Made by a program: the position numbers and the translations under genes. A stretch of DNA of 64,000 nt from an uncultured Phocaeicola sp. GTDB taxonomy: Bacteria > Bacteroidota > Bacteroidia > Bacteroidales > Bacteroidaceae. The stretch lies in NCBI GenBank assembly GCA_948579315.1, contig CAPAOL010000009.1, forward strand, positions 19,826 through 83,825, read 5' to 3'. Numbering within the stretch: position 1 is the stretch's first letter; each line of letters starts with the position of its first letter. Of the stretch, positions 8,842 through 17,151 are shown one piece after another. A model generated the notes under the pieces. That model searched no databases. It was given only the letters and a program-made list of their open reading frames with translations, and was not told the DNA's origin.

Positions 8842-9648
8842 TTATTTCCATATTTCCCTTTTTTCTTCCAACAGTTGATTAAGCACCTCATTGGCTGTAT
8901 TGTATCCTTGCTCGAAGATTTCTTCTGCTTTCTCCAGTTCGGTATTGCTATATCCGTATAAATTGTATGGTTCGATGAGTAAATCACACTTTTCTCTTTC
9001 AGGAAAAGTGTTGGCGCGAAACATGAAATGGAATGAGCGCATAGCAATACTGACAATATTCATTTTGTAGTCTTGTGCCATAATGGGGCTTACGTTAACT
9101 GCCACCACTTTATTACACACTCTACGCAAGGTGGAGACAGGAAGATTCATCATCAATCCTCCGTCAACATAGTTTGTGCCATCTATATTGACTGGAGCGA
9201 ACATAACAGGCATACAACAAGAAGCAGCAACCCGTTCAGCAATACTGCCGCGGTGAAAGTGTACCATACGTCCATGATCAAGGTCAGTTGCTGTGATAAT
9301 CAGAGGAAGTTGCAAATCTTCTAAGTTCTTTGCTTTTACGTTGGTCCGGAGAAAGTCTATAAATTCACAAAGGTCAAATAATCCTTTTTTAGGAATTACC
9401 AGTTTGGTTAAATCTTGGAATTTATGTCCGGAGAAATAATCAAGTACTTTGTGGGGTTCGTTGCCATCTGCATAAAAGACACCGGCAAGTGCTCCTGCGC
9501 TTACTCCGGAGATGATTTCCGGTTTAATATCATGCTCTAGAAGAGCTTGCATAACTCCCAGATGGGCAAATCCTTTAATAAATCCTCCGCTTAGTGCATA
9601 GCCAATCTGATATTTCCGGCTATTCCTGTTATTTGTGAATACCTCCAT
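8842..9648 (-). CDS. patatin-like phospholipase family protein
   Basis: A 268-residue single-domain patatin fold. The catalytic dyad is visible: nucleophile S50 in the GVSAG elbow and D162 in the VDGG motif, preceded by a glycine-rich oxyanion segment (LSGGFIKGFAHLG, residues 19-31). The family hydrolyses acyl esters of phospholipids or glycerides. No signal peptide is visible, so it is probably cytoplasmic or membrane-associated, like the RssA/YlbK group. It lies just upstream of the GH13 gene on the same strand (53 bp, or a 10-bp overlap if the longer amylase start is used), so co-transcription is likely although the functional link is unclear. Confidence 0.87.
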   Translation of the reverse strand: MEVFTNNRNSRKYQIGYALSGGFIKGFAHLGVMQALLEHDIKPEIISGVSAGALAGVFYADGNEPHKVLDYFSGHKFQDLTKLVIPKKGLFDLCEFIDFLRTNVKAKNLEDLQLPLIITATDLDHGRMVHFHRGSIAERVAASCCMPVMFAPVNIDGTNYVDGGLMMNLPVSTLRRVCNKVVAVNVSPIMAQDYKMNIVSIAMRSFHFMFRANTFPEREKCDLLIEPYNLYGYSNTELEKAEEIFEQGYNTANEVLNQLLEEKREIWK

Positions 9649-9768
9649 GAGTTGCTTTCTTTAGTTCGCCACGAATTTAGTGAATTTATTGAAAGTAGGA
9701 GGAATATAATGAATAGTTTTTTAAAGAGAACGTTATAAGTAGTTTTTTGTTATCCATAGAACACAAGT

Positions 9769-9826
9769 AAATGCGGATAACAAAACTTTATGCTTACGCA
9801 ATAACAGTTCTGTGTTATCCGCATTT
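9769..9826. repeat. 14-bp inverted repeat downstream of the Fe-S gene
   Basis: AAATGCGGATAACA (9769-9782) and TGTTATCCGCATTT (9813-9826) are exact inverted copies with a 30-bp loop. A further GTTATCC at 9749-9755 makes a second, shorter dyad with 9775-9781. It lies 61 bp past the Fe-S gene stop and 120 bp before the patatin start. No T run follows, so it is not a classical terminator. The rest of 9649-9886 shows nothing. Confidence 0.6.
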
Positions 9827-9886
9827 AAAATATACCACAATCGAGCACAAGTATACGAATGTAAGTTTGCTTCAGCTCCTTGTTGG

Positions 9887-11464
9887 TTAGAAACCGAAAT
9901 CGTCTATCTCCATTTTATGTTCTTCGTTTTCTTTGAATGGTTTGGCTTCTTTTTGCACTGGATTTCCTTCAATATAGATAGCGCGGAATGGACGGGCAGG
10001 GCAAACATATTCGCATCCTCCACAACCTACGCATATTTCTTTGTTTACATGAGGGATCGTTAATCCGTCTTTATATGGTACCATTGCCACAGCCTGTGTG
10101 GGACAGTGCTCGGAACACGCTCCGCAACTGGTTTCATCAGTATAAACGATGCAATTTTCCTTGATAAAAACAACATATCCCATTTGTGTAAGATGCTTTT
10201 GTTCCACGCTTATAGGAAGGATCGCTCCGTTAGGACAGACATCTCCGCAAACAGTACAGTCAAAGTTACAAAATCCTTTCTCAAAACTGACGGTCGGTTG
10301 CATCATACCTGCTAAACCATATTCCATGAAAGCAGGTTTCAGGACATGAGAGGGGCATTTACTGACACAAAGATGACAGGATGTACATTGCTGTTGAAAA
10401 TGTTTCTGACTGACAGAGCCCGGAGGAGTGATTGGATTCTCCTTTTTGTATGCCTTTTTGCCTTCCAGTCTTGCAACGGATTCTTGGGCTTGGGACAGGA
10501 GTTTGGGGGCTGCTCCAGCAGTAACAAGACCGGCAACCAAAAAGCGGCGTTTGGATGAATTTGTGTCCGATAATGATGGTGCAGGGGCTTCTACGTTTGC
10601 TTGTTGTTTCTTTAAAGAAGGGTTGTAGACCAATGCCTTTTGCTTGCATGCTCCCAGGCAATCGAAACAATCTACGCAGCGGCTATAATCAATGGCATGT
10701 TCTTTACTATTGATGCAGGAGGCTTTGCATTTGGTAGCACAAAGCCCGCATCCATTACATTTCGCAGTATCGATACGGACCTTAAATAATGAAAAGCGGC
10801 TCAATAATCCCAATAGTGTTCCTACGGGACAAATCGTATTGCACCATGCCCGCCCGTGTTTCCATGCCATTACAAAAATAACTGCCAGAGTAATAACCGC
10901 AATGAGAAGCGAAGAAATGCTTAAAACAGAGGTATCTACCTGATAAAACGTATAATTGTCGAACTTGGAAAAAAGGGATTCCAATAGATTATTGCCCAAC
11001 ATGTAGATAGGTTTGAATATATGCACTACTACGCGTCCATACGCACTATATGGATCAAGCAGGCCTACAATAAATGTAAATCCGCATAGAAACCCGATTA
11101 CTGTCAGTCCAAGTACGCCCCAACGCAATTTGTTTTTTGCGGGACTGTAACTATATCTTTTTTTCTTTTTCCCTGTTGCTTTTGAAATGCGTGCAATGAT
11201 ATCCTGCAAAATACCCATAGGGCAAATTGTAGAACAATAAACACGTCCAAACAAGAGCGTTAACACAATGAGAAATAATAAGATACCTATACTTAGTGAA
11301 AGGATGGCTGGAACAAACTGCAAATGTGCCAGCCGGTGAAAACTGTTCGGTAATATTTCTGCAAAATCGAGAAAAAAGAAAGAAATCAGCACAAATAAAA
11401 GTGCTGATATTCCAATACGTAGCCTTCTTAACATTGTTATTTTACATCTTAATTCGCTTGACAT
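9887..11464 (-). CDS. membrane-bound polyferredoxin (NapH-NapG-like fusion)
   Basis: A 525-residue protein with two parts. Residues 1-about 225 are NapH/NosR-like with several transmembrane helices and two CxxxCP motifs (YCSTICPMG, WCNTICPVG), followed by two 4Fe-4S motifs (CNGCGLCATKC, CVDCFDCLGAC). After a linker with a further hydrophobic segment (SKRRFLVAGLVTAGAAP) comes a NapG-like part with four cysteine clusters (CTSCHLCVSKC, CNFDCTVCGDVC, CGACSEHC, CVGCGGCEYVC). It should carry electrons between a membrane pool and a periplasmic or cytoplasmic partner. It overlaps the DUF362 gene by 23 bp, and they form one operon with the ECF S-like gene. The redox partner is unknown. Confidence 0.82.
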   Translation of the reverse strand: MSSELRCKITMLRRLRIGISALLFVLISFFFLDFAEILPNSFHRLAHLQFVPAILSLSIGILLFLIVLTLLFGRVYCSTICPMGILQDIIARISKATGKKKKRYSYSPAKNKLRWGVLGLTVIGFLCGFTFIVGLLDPYSAYGRVVVHIFKPIYMLGNNLLESLFSKFDNYTFYQVDTSVLSISSLLIAVITLAVIFVMAWKHGRAWCNTICPVGTLLGLLSRFSLFKVRIDTAKCNGCGLCATKCKASCINSKEHAIDYSRCVDCFDCLGACKQKALVYNPSLKKQQANVEAPAPSLSDTNSSKRRFLVAGLVTAGAAPKLLSQAQESVARLEGKKAYKKENPITPPGSVSQKHFQQQCTSCHLCVSKCPSHVLKPAFMEYGLAGMMQPTVSFEKGFCNFDCTVCGDVCPNGAILPISVEQKHLTQMGYVVFIKENCIVYTDETSCGACSEHCPTQAVAMVPYKDGLTIPHVNKEICVGCGGCEYVCPARPFRAIYIEGNPVQKEAKPFKENEEHKMEIDDFGF

Positions 11465-12404
11465 TCAGCGTGTCAATGTTCATGGTTCCTATTTTCAGTG
11501 CTTCTCCTTTAGCGAGGTGTCCTACAGTATCTAGTGGCATCTCACGTACTTGATTGAAGAACTTGGCAGCAGCCGTGTCCACTGCTACAATATCCGGTGA
11601 AATGAACAGTCCTTTTGCTAATACGACATCCGAGGCAGAACGTCCTCGCGGACCATTGGTTTTCATGATACGATAAGCGTCCACTACGTTCAGTACAGCT
11701 TTCTTTTCTAGTGTACAGATATCGGCAATACATTGTTGCAAGTCATTCTGGTGGAAAAATCCACGGTCCCAGACAATTCCCATGTGATTTTTCATTGAGA
11801 TAGTCAGATTGGCGCCCCCGTGATTTTTCAGGATGGGAACATTGATCCATACATCGCAATTCAGGATGGCTTCATGTATCTTTGCTTTCTTCATCTTCTG
11901 ACCTTTGGGTAAGTTTACCGGCTTGTAATAAGACTCCAAATGAGCCGGCATTACTTTTGCTCCGGCAGCTTTTGCTGCAGCTTCGATACCGCTGTTTTTG
12001 TAGCATTTCTGCCAATCGTCACACGTATGGTCGAATACGGTCACTTCTTTAGCTCCGGCAGCAAAACATTGTTTTACGATTTCAGCAATCAGTTGCGGGT
12101 TGGTGTTTCCTGCCAGTTCCGGCACTTTATCCCAACCAATATTAGGCTTTACAACCACCTTCTGTCCCGGTTTGACGAATTGTTTCATACCGCCCAGTTC
12201 GCTGATAGCACGACGGAACATAGCTTCCGGCTCTCCACCCATGACGGCTACCAAGTCCGGATTGCCTCCGTTCGTATTATTGATAGACTGGGTTAATATC
12301 TCCATTGCCTCCGAATGCTGAATACTCAATGCGGCACCGGTTATGGCTACTGTTTTTAAAAAGTCTCTTCTGTCCATTTTTGTTTTTACTTTAGAGTTTT
12401 GCAA
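11442..12404 (-). CDS. DUF362 domain protein with twin-arginine-like leader
   Basis: A 320-residue DUF362 protein. The N terminus carries DRRDFLKTVAITGAALS, a Tat-type signal, which suggests export in a folded, possibly metal-bound state. The DUF362 body is seen from about residue 50 (VAVMGGEPEAMFRRAI) through KPNIGWD, the TVFDHTCDDW segment and the INVPILKNHGGANLTISMKNHMG region. The fold is found fused to or beside ferredoxins, and its reaction is not established. It overlaps the upstream ECF S-like gene by 14 bp and the downstream Fe-S gene by 23 bp, so the three products are probably made together. Confidence 0.85.
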   Translation of the reverse strand: MQNSKVKTKMDRRDFLKTVAITGAALSIQHSEAMEILTQSINNTNGGNPDLVAVMGGEPEAMFRRAISELGGMKQFVKPGQKVVVKPNIGWDKVPELAGNTNPQLIAEIVKQCFAAGAKEVTVFDHTCDDWQKCYKNSGIEAAAKAAGAKVMPAHLESYYKPVNLPKGQKMKKAKIHEAILNCDVWINVPILKNHGGANLTISMKNHMGIVWDRGFFHQNDLQQCIADICTLEKKAVLNVVDAYRIMKTNGPRGRSASDVVLAKGLFISPDIVAVDTAAAKFFNQVREMPLDTVGHLAKGEALKIGTMNIDTLNVKRIKM

Positions 12405-12900
12405 TCGCTTTCAGTAGGGCGTAGCCACCAAACCATTGAATTAACATTCCGGGAATACCGATACGGAAATCTTGCACTGCTGCATGGAAATTTCCGATGA
12501 ATGCCCATTCAAAAGCAGTTCCTATAATCTGATAGGAGAGAACGACACCGAGAATAGCCCATAAAGAAACGGATTTCAGTGTTCGTGCGGCCAAGGCGGA
12601 AGTACCGGCAAGTAAGGCGGATTTTATTAATATAATAGGGAGTGCGGCTTCCGAAGGCATTGCAAATAACAGGTGATTGATGACAGGAGAAAGAATTGCC
12701 GTCAGTAATCCCACACGAAATCCATATTTATAAGCTGCGATCAACGTGAAAAAATAGATCGGCAATAGAGTAGGACCACCGTATGGTACAAGATGACAGA
12801 TTTGTGGAAGTGCAATGTTGCCTGCTACAAATAGCAGAGCAAAGAGGTAAGTTCGTACATTGCTGTAATTCAGTGAATAGAGTTTAGCAGATGTTTCCAT
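12391..12900 (-). CDS. ECF-transporter S component-like membrane protein
   Basis: A 169-residue integral membrane protein with five or six predicted helices, among them VRTYLFALLFVAGNIALPQIC, LPIYFFTLIAAYKYGF, VGLLTAILSPVINHLLFAMP and a C-terminal helix. Its size, hydrophobicity and the PTLLPIYFF region resemble substrate-capture (S) subunits of energy-coupling factor transporters. The expected EcfA ATPases and EcfT are not in the window. It is the first gene of an overlapping operon with DUF362 and a polyferredoxin, which suggests either a vitamin or cofactor uptake role tied to redox chemistry, or a membrane anchor. The substrate is unknown. Confidence 0.68.
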   Translation of the reverse strand: METSAKLYSLNYSNVRTYLFALLFVAGNIALPQICHLVPYGGPTLLPIYFFTLIAAYKYGFRVGLLTAILSPVINHLLFAMPSEAALPIILIKSALLAGTSALAARTLKSVSLWAILGVVLSYQIIGTAFEWAFIGNFHAAVQDFRIGIPGMLIQWFGGYALLKAIAKL

Positions 12901-13132
12901 GTTCGTTGATAACTTTAATGTTTAATAAAACGATAATATTTAAAAAATTAGACTTCTTTTTGCAGAAAAGGTTTAATCCGGACAAAGAACTATTTGTTTA
13001 AGTAACTGTCTAAAATTAGTTAATAGAAAAAAGGAGGCTTCGTTGCGTTTTGAATAACAACTTATAAGCGAACTAACTTAAGTATTTACTTTATTATATT
13101 AAAAATGGGACAGAAAAGTTTTGCGCCTATTT
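12901..13132. other. intergenic region upstream of the ECF S-like operon
   Basis: This AT-rich stretch separates the DUF169 gene from the ECF S-like operon, which must be transcribed from it or from further upstream. I could not find a convincing -33/-7 pair on the minus strand, and no ORF or RNA gene is evident. The dyad array at 13133 follows directly. Confidence 0.3.
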
Positions 13133-13237
13133 GAAACACTTTGTTTCACTACGGGAAACTGTTTGTTTCACCGCTTGAAACCATTCGTTTCACACCGAGA
13201 AACAAACAGTTTCAAGGCTTGAAACATGTTTTGAAAC
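13133..13237. repeat. 22-bp-periodic array of GAAAC/GTTTC dyads
   Basis: GAAAC starts at 13133, 13155, 13177, 13199 and 13221, and GTTTC starts at 13143, 13165, 13187 and 13209; each series steps by exactly 22 bp. This gives four dyads of the form GAAAC-N5-GTTTC plus one half site and an extra GAAAC at 13233. The bases between half sites are not conserved. The array begins 22 bp past the DUF169 stop and lies about 230 bp upstream of the ECF S-like start. It could be a protein-binding array or a string of RNA hairpins. It is not a CRISPR, because the unit is too short and lacks constant repeats. Confidence 0.85.
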
Positions 13238-13258
13238 TATTTGGTTTGCACTTTTGCC

Positions 13259-13972
13259 TTATTCGGCGCCCATTCTTTCCCGGATCTTTCCCCATGCATG
13301 CGTATCAAACAGGCAACTTTGGCGCATAGTCCCACACATTTCTCTGAATCTGGACATAGGTATCGTATAACTCAACTTATCCGCTTCAAAGTACGGACGC
13401 ACCGACGGATCGAAGAAACCGATAAAGGTCCGCTTGCCTCCTTTGCGGTTTTCAAGAGTGGTTTGTGTTACAACGGAACTGCAACCGGAACCGAATAAAG
13501 AGACAACACCATCTTCGGCATTGTTATCATAGTAAGCCCATGTAGTCAGTCCGGAAAGCATATCAGGATTGGCGATAAACATGACACCTTCCACTTGTTC
13601 CAGATTAGCTATTTTGTCTATACGGGCAAAATGAAGGTATTTCTTTTCTGCCCTCGGAACTCCGAGTTGCCGGATAAATTCAATGACCATTTCCGGAGTC
13701 TGTTTATATCGTTCTTTTAGTGAGACAAAAGTCGGTACGCGTTCAGGCATTTCTGTAAAACCTGTGTAGAATTTGCCGCCACCGCAACCGATATTTTCTG
13801 TATTCAAGCTGATAGTGCCACCTTCTCTGACTGTCTTCATACCCTTAAAGAAGCAACCGTTAATTTTCTCTGTTGTTCCTTCCAGTATATCCGAATACCA
13901 AAATACAAGAGGTAATTCGGCATTCTCTCCGAATGCCTCCTTGAAGTTCTGAATAAATGTTTGGATGTCCAT
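13259..13972 (-). CDS. DUF169 domain protein
   Basis: A 237-residue protein of the DUF169/COG2043 family. Family features visible are the SLNTENIGCGGGKFYTGF cysteine-glycine motif (about residues 54-71), the YLHFARIDKI segment, and the GSGCSSVVTQTTLENRKGG cysteine motif (about 160-180). The conserved cysteines suggest metal or cofactor binding, but no activity is established for the family. No signal peptide is visible. It is oriented toward the ECF S/DUF362/Fe-S operon but is separated from it by 358 bp that contain the dyad array, so separate transcription is likely. It is divergent from the DUF4846 gene. Confidence 0.85.
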   Translation of the reverse strand: MDIQTFIQNFKEAFGENAELPLVFWYSDILEGTTEKINGCFFKGMKTVREGGTISLNTENIGCGGGKFYTGFTEMPERVPTFVSLKERYKQTPEMVIEFIRQLGVPRAEKKYLHFARIDKIANLEQVEGVMFIANPDMLSGLTTWAYYDNNAEDGVVSLFGSGCSSVVTQTTLENRKGGKRTFIGFFDPSVRPYFEADKLSYTIPMSRFREMCGTMRQSCLFDTHAWGKIRERMGAE

Positions 13973-14009
13973 AGCTTTTCAATTTTAGTTATGTATGTAG
14001 GTCTTTGCA

Positions 14010-14017
14010 CAAAGTTA
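14010..14017 (-). promoter_or_regulatory. -7 box for the DUF169 gene
   Basis: On the minus strand TAACTTTG matches TAnnTTTG and lies 37 bp before the DUF169 start. No matching -33 box is visible. Confidence 0.45.
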
Positions 14018-14060
14018 GAATAAAAATAGACATTCATCCTCTTTTTAAACAATAATTACT

Positions 14061-14068
14061 TATATTTG
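14061..14068 (+). promoter_or_regulatory. -7 box for the DUF4846 gene
   Basis: TATATTTG at 14061-14068 lies 28 bp before the start codon. The -33 region is poor (CTTTTT at 14041-14046). Confidence 0.4.
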
Positions 14069-14096
14069 TCCGGAACAGAATATAAAGAGAAGCGTT

Positions 14097-14900
14097 ATGA
14101 AGTATTTACTAATAATAGGGTTACTTTGTGCATCCCTGCAATTGTGGGGACAAGAAACGGTTGCTACAAGAATCGCTCCTCCGGCGGGATATGTCAGAGA
14201 GGCTTGTGCCGATCATTCGTTTACAGGTTATTTACGTAATTTGCCTTTGATGCCGAAAGGTAGTAAAGTGATGCTTTATAATGGAAAAGAAAAGGCAAAT
14301 CAGTCTGTAGCCTACGCTGTAATCAATATGGAAATAGGCAACCGTGATTTGCAACAGTGTGCCGATGCGGTAATGCGTTTGCGGGCGGAATATCTGTGGA
14401 AACATAAACGATATGGAGAAATAAAATTCAACTTCACCAATGGTTTCCCTGCCGGTTACAAGAAATGGGCAGAAGGAAATCGGATAAAAGTCAGCGGCAA
14501 TCAAGTGCAATGGTATGCTGCGGGCAAAGGAGTGGATTATTCCTATAAAACTTTCCGTAACTATCTCGATATGGTCTTTATGTATGCCGGAACGGCTTCT
14601 CTATCCCGCGAGCTTCAGACTGTGTCTTATACTTCTTTGCAACCCGGTGATGTATTTATTAAAGGAGGCTCACCCGGACATGCAGTCATTGTTGTAGATG
14701 TTGCTGTTCATCCGGCTACCAAAAAGAAAGTGTTCCTGTTGGCACAGAGCTATATGCCTGCACAACAGATTCATATTCTTGTAAATCCTGTCAGCCGCAG
14801 CCTTTCCCCTTGGTATGAATTGGCGGAAACGGATGCGGGGAAACTATATACTCCGGAATGGTTTTTTAGCCGGAAAGATTTAAAACGCTTTAAGGAGTAG
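14097..14900 (+). CDS. DUF4846 family exported protein
   Basis: A 267-residue protein with a signal peptide at residues 1-18 (KYLLIIGLLCASLQLWG). The mature part matches the DUF4846 pattern: an N-terminal RIAPPAGYVRE segment, SFTGYLRNLPLMP, CADAVMRLRAEYLW, and the C-terminal LQPGDVFIKGGSPGHAVIVVDVA, which resembles a cysteine-peptidase-like fold with a GSPGHAV motif but no obvious catalytic cysteine. It is likely periplasmic and of unknown function. It is read divergently from the DUF169 gene. Confidence 0.82.
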   Translation: MKYLLIIGLLCASLQLWGQETVATRIAPPAGYVREACADHSFTGYLRNLPLMPKGSKVMLYNGKEKANQSVAYAVINMEIGNRDLQQCADAVMRLRAEYLWKHKRYGEIKFNFTNGFPAGYKKWAEGNRIKVSGNQVQWYAAGKGVDYSYKTFRNYLDMVFMYAGTASLSRELQTVSYTSLQPGDVFIKGGSPGHAVIVVDVAVHPATKKKVFLLAQSYMPAQQIHILVNPVSRSLSPWYELAETDAGKLYTPEWFFSRKDLKRFKE

Positions 14901-14919
14901 AATCTTTTCGTTATCTTTG
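14889..14919 (+). promoter_or_regulatory. promoter of glutamine synthetase gene
   Basis: TTTA at 14889-14892 and TATCTTTG at 14912-14919, 19-bp spacer. The -33 element overlaps the end of the DUF4846 gene. The inferred leader is about 40 nt. Confidence 0.5.
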
Positions 14920-14968
14920 GCATTATAACAAACCGTTTTAATCATACAACAACGAAAAACAACCGATT

Positions 14969-16471
14969 ATGAATCAAGATTTGTCAATGAATGCTAACCA
15001 GTTGGTAGTATTCCTTCAAAAGCCAACTTCAGAGTTTACCAAAGCCGACATTATCTCATTTATCCAGCAAAAAGATATCCGCATGGTTAATTTTATGTAT
15101 CCGGCGGGAGACGGTCGTCTGAAAACCCTGAACTTTGTTATCAACAATCAAGCCTATCTGGAAGCTATTCTTACTTGTGGAGAACGGGTAGATGGCTCCA
15201 GCCTTTTTTCTTTCATAGAAGCGGGTAGTAGTGACCTTTATGTGATTCCCCGTTTCTGCACTGCATTCGTTGATCCGTTTGCCGAGATTCCGACGCTGTC
15301 TATGCTTTGCTCTTTCTTCAACAAAGACGGTGACCCCCTCGAAAGTGCACCAGAACACACTCTTTACAAAGCAAGCAAAACTTTTACAGAAGTTACCGGA
15401 ATGGAATTTCAGGCAATGGGCGAATTGGAATATTATGTAATAGCCCCGGATACAGGTGTGTTTCAGGCAACCGACCAACGTGGTTATCATGAATCGGGCC
15501 CATACGCTAAATTCAATGAGTTCCGTACTCAATGTATGTCTTATATCGCACAGACAGGCGGGCAAATAAAGTATGGACACTCCGAAGTGGGTAATTTTAC
15601 GCTGGATGGCTATATTTATGAGCAGAATGAGATTGAGTTCCTGCCGGTTCCCGTATCGCAGGCGGCAGATCAGTTGATGATTGCCAAATGGGTGATTCGT
15701 AATCTGGGATACAGATATGGATATAATGTGACCTTTGCTCCTAAAATTACAGCCGGTAAGGCAGGATCGGGTTTGCACGTACACATGCGTATCATGAAAG
15801 ACGGAAAGAACCAAATGTTGAAAGACGGCGTTTTGTCGGAAACAGCGCGTAAAGCAATTGCCGGAATGATGGTGCTTGCTCCTTCAATCACTGCCTTTGG
15901 AAATACCAATCCTACTTCTTATTTCCGTCTTGTTCCTCATCAGGAGGCACCTACCAATGTTTGCTGGGGAGATCGTAACCGTTCCGTATTAGTACGTGTG
16001 CCATTGGGATGGGCTGCAAAAACAGATATGTGTACATTAGCTAATCCGTTGGAAGCCGAAAGCCATTTTGATACCAGCCAAAAGCAGACTGTAGAAATGC
16101 GTTCTCCGGATGGTTCGGCAGATTTGTATCAACTGTTGGCCGGTTTGGCTGTTGCCTGCCGTCATGGCTTTGAAATTGAAAATGCGCTGGATATCGCTCA
16201 AAAGACGTATGTGAATGTGAATATCCATCAGAAAGAGAATGAAGATAAACTAAATTCACTGGCACAACTGCCAGATAGCTGTGAGGCTTCTGCTGATTGC
16301 CTGCAGCAACAACGGGCAATCTTTGAACAATATAATGTCTTTAGTCCGGCAATGATTGATGGTATCATCCGCAGACTTCGCAGTTACGAAGATAAAACGT
16401 TGCGTGCGGATTTGGAAGGAAAGCCGATGGAGATGTTAGATCTCGTACATAAGTATTTCCATTGTGGATAA
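14969..16471 (+). CDS. glnA: glutamine synthetase (type I-like)
   Basis: A 500-residue glutamine synthetase that makes glutamine from glutamate, ammonia and ATP. Visible catalytic segments are AMGELEYYV (metal ligands), QNEIEFLPV, the ATP/metal histidine in GKAGSGLHVHM, and the arginine-rich RLVPHQEAPTNVCWGDRNRSVLVRVP that binds glutamate and phosphate, followed by VEMRSPDGSADLYQLLAGL. The first 40 residues form the beta-Grasp-type N-terminal domain. Length fits GSI rather than the 700-residue GSIII also present in Bacteroides. The canonical GSI adenylylation tyrosine loop is not obvious. The gene is monocistronic with its own promoter and terminator. A minor sub-family with another amine substrate is possible. 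Confidence 0.85.
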   Translation: MNQDLSMNANQLVVFLQKPTSEFTKADIISFIQQKDIRMVNFMYPAGDGRLKTLNFVINNQAYLEAILTCGERVDGSSLFSFIEAGSSDLYVIPRFCTAFVDPFAEIPTLSMLCSFFNKDGDPLESAPEHTLYKASKTFTEVTGMEFQAMGELEYYVIAPDTGVFQATDQRGYHESGPYAKFNEFRTQCMSYIAQTGGQIKYGHSEVGNFTLDGYIYEQNEIEFLPVPVSQAADQLMIAKWVIRNLGYRYGYNVTFAPKITAGKAGSGLHVHMRIMKDGKNQMLKDGVLSETARKAIAGMMVLAPSITAFGNTNPTSYFRLVPHQEAPTNVCWGDRNRSVLVRVPLGWAAKTDMCTLANPLEAESHFDTSQKQTVEMRSPDGSADLYQLLAGLAVACRHGFEIENALDIAQKTYVNVNIHQKENEDKLNSLAQLPDSCEASADCLQQQRAIFEQYNVFSPAMIDGIIRRLRSYEDKTLRADLEGKPMEMLDLVHKYFHCG

Positions 16472-16497
16472 TCTGCAAACGTAAATTGGTATATAAT

Positions 16498-16535
16498 AAA
16501 GGCTATCTTTTGTTTCAAAGAAGGTAGCCTTTAAT
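16498..16535 (+). terminator. terminator after glutamine synthetase
   Basis: The 12-bp stem AAAGGCTATCTT / AAGGTAGCCTTT (16498-16509, 16521-16532; one G-U pair) is followed by a weak T run. Confidence 0.7.
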
Positions 16536-16539
16536 TTTC

Positions 16540-16843
16540 TGATGCAGAATTAACTATAAGTATTTGTTTTTCAAAGAGCTTATAACAAAGAAACTATAGA
16601 AGGTTAATCTGATGATTGGTGGCAGATAGTTTGATATAACAGCGTTTAAACGTTAAGTATTGGCCTATTTTCATAAAAAAGATATTTTGAGAAAAGAAAA
16701 AGGAGGGAGTATAGTGCATTATCTCCCAATAATGCTTTCCTTTGTACCAACAACAATAAAGAGGTTTATTACGATTTGATTTTTTACGTGTATCTTCTCA
16801 TTGATTTGAGCATATCCATCTCTAATTAAGATCTTCCTAAAAC
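16540..16843. other. intergenic region before the RRM gene
   Basis: About 300 bp of AT-rich sequence. I see only a weak hairpin around 16705-16727 (GGGAG / CTCCC) and a GTTTAAAC palindrome near 16645. No ORF, tRNA or recognisable RNA family was found. Confidence 0.3.
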
Positions 16844-16875
16844 TTTCTTATTGAATTATTAATTTTTTATATTTG
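16844..16875 (+). promoter_or_regulatory. promoter immediately before the RRM gene
   Basis: TTTC at 16844-16847 and TATATTTG at 16868-16875 have a 20-bp spacer. Transcription would start within a few bases of the ATG at 16882, predicting a very short or absent leader. Confidence 0.45.
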
Positions 16876-16881
16876 TATTTT

Positions 16882-17127
16882 ATGAATTTGTACATTGGAA
16901 ATCTTAGCTATAACGTTAAGGAATCAGATTTGAGACATGTAATGGAAGAGTATGGAACGGTTGCTTCAGTAAAGTTAATCACAGATCGGGAAACAAGAAG
17001 ATCAAAAGGCTTTGCGTTTATCGAAATGCCGGATGATGCAGAAGCTAACAATGCTATCAAACAATTGAACGGTGCAGAATATGTAGGTCGTTCAATGGTA
17101 GTGAAAGAAGCATTACCAAAGAACTAA
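16882..17127 (+). CDS. RRM-type RNA-binding protein
   Basis: An 81-residue protein made of one RNA recognition motif. RNP2 is LYIGNL (residues 3-8) and RNP1 is RSKGFAFIEM (about 42-51), each with the aromatic residues that stack on RNA bases. Such small RRM proteins are abundant in Bacteroides and bind single-stranded RNA. An in-frame TTG nine bases upstream is inside the -7 box and cannot be the start; the ATG at 16882 fits the family N terminus. It is a single gene followed by a strong terminator. Confidence 0.93.
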   Translation: MNLYIGNLSYNVKESDLRHVMEEYGTVASVKLITDRETRRSKGFAFIEMPDDAEANNAIKQLNGAEYVGRSMVVKEALPKN

Positions 17128-17151
17128 TATTGAATAAATAGATAGTGATAG

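Noticed and set aside
13133..13237. CRISPR array
   Set aside because: Units are 22 bp with 5-bp half sites and no constant repeat or unique spacer, and no cas gene is nearby.
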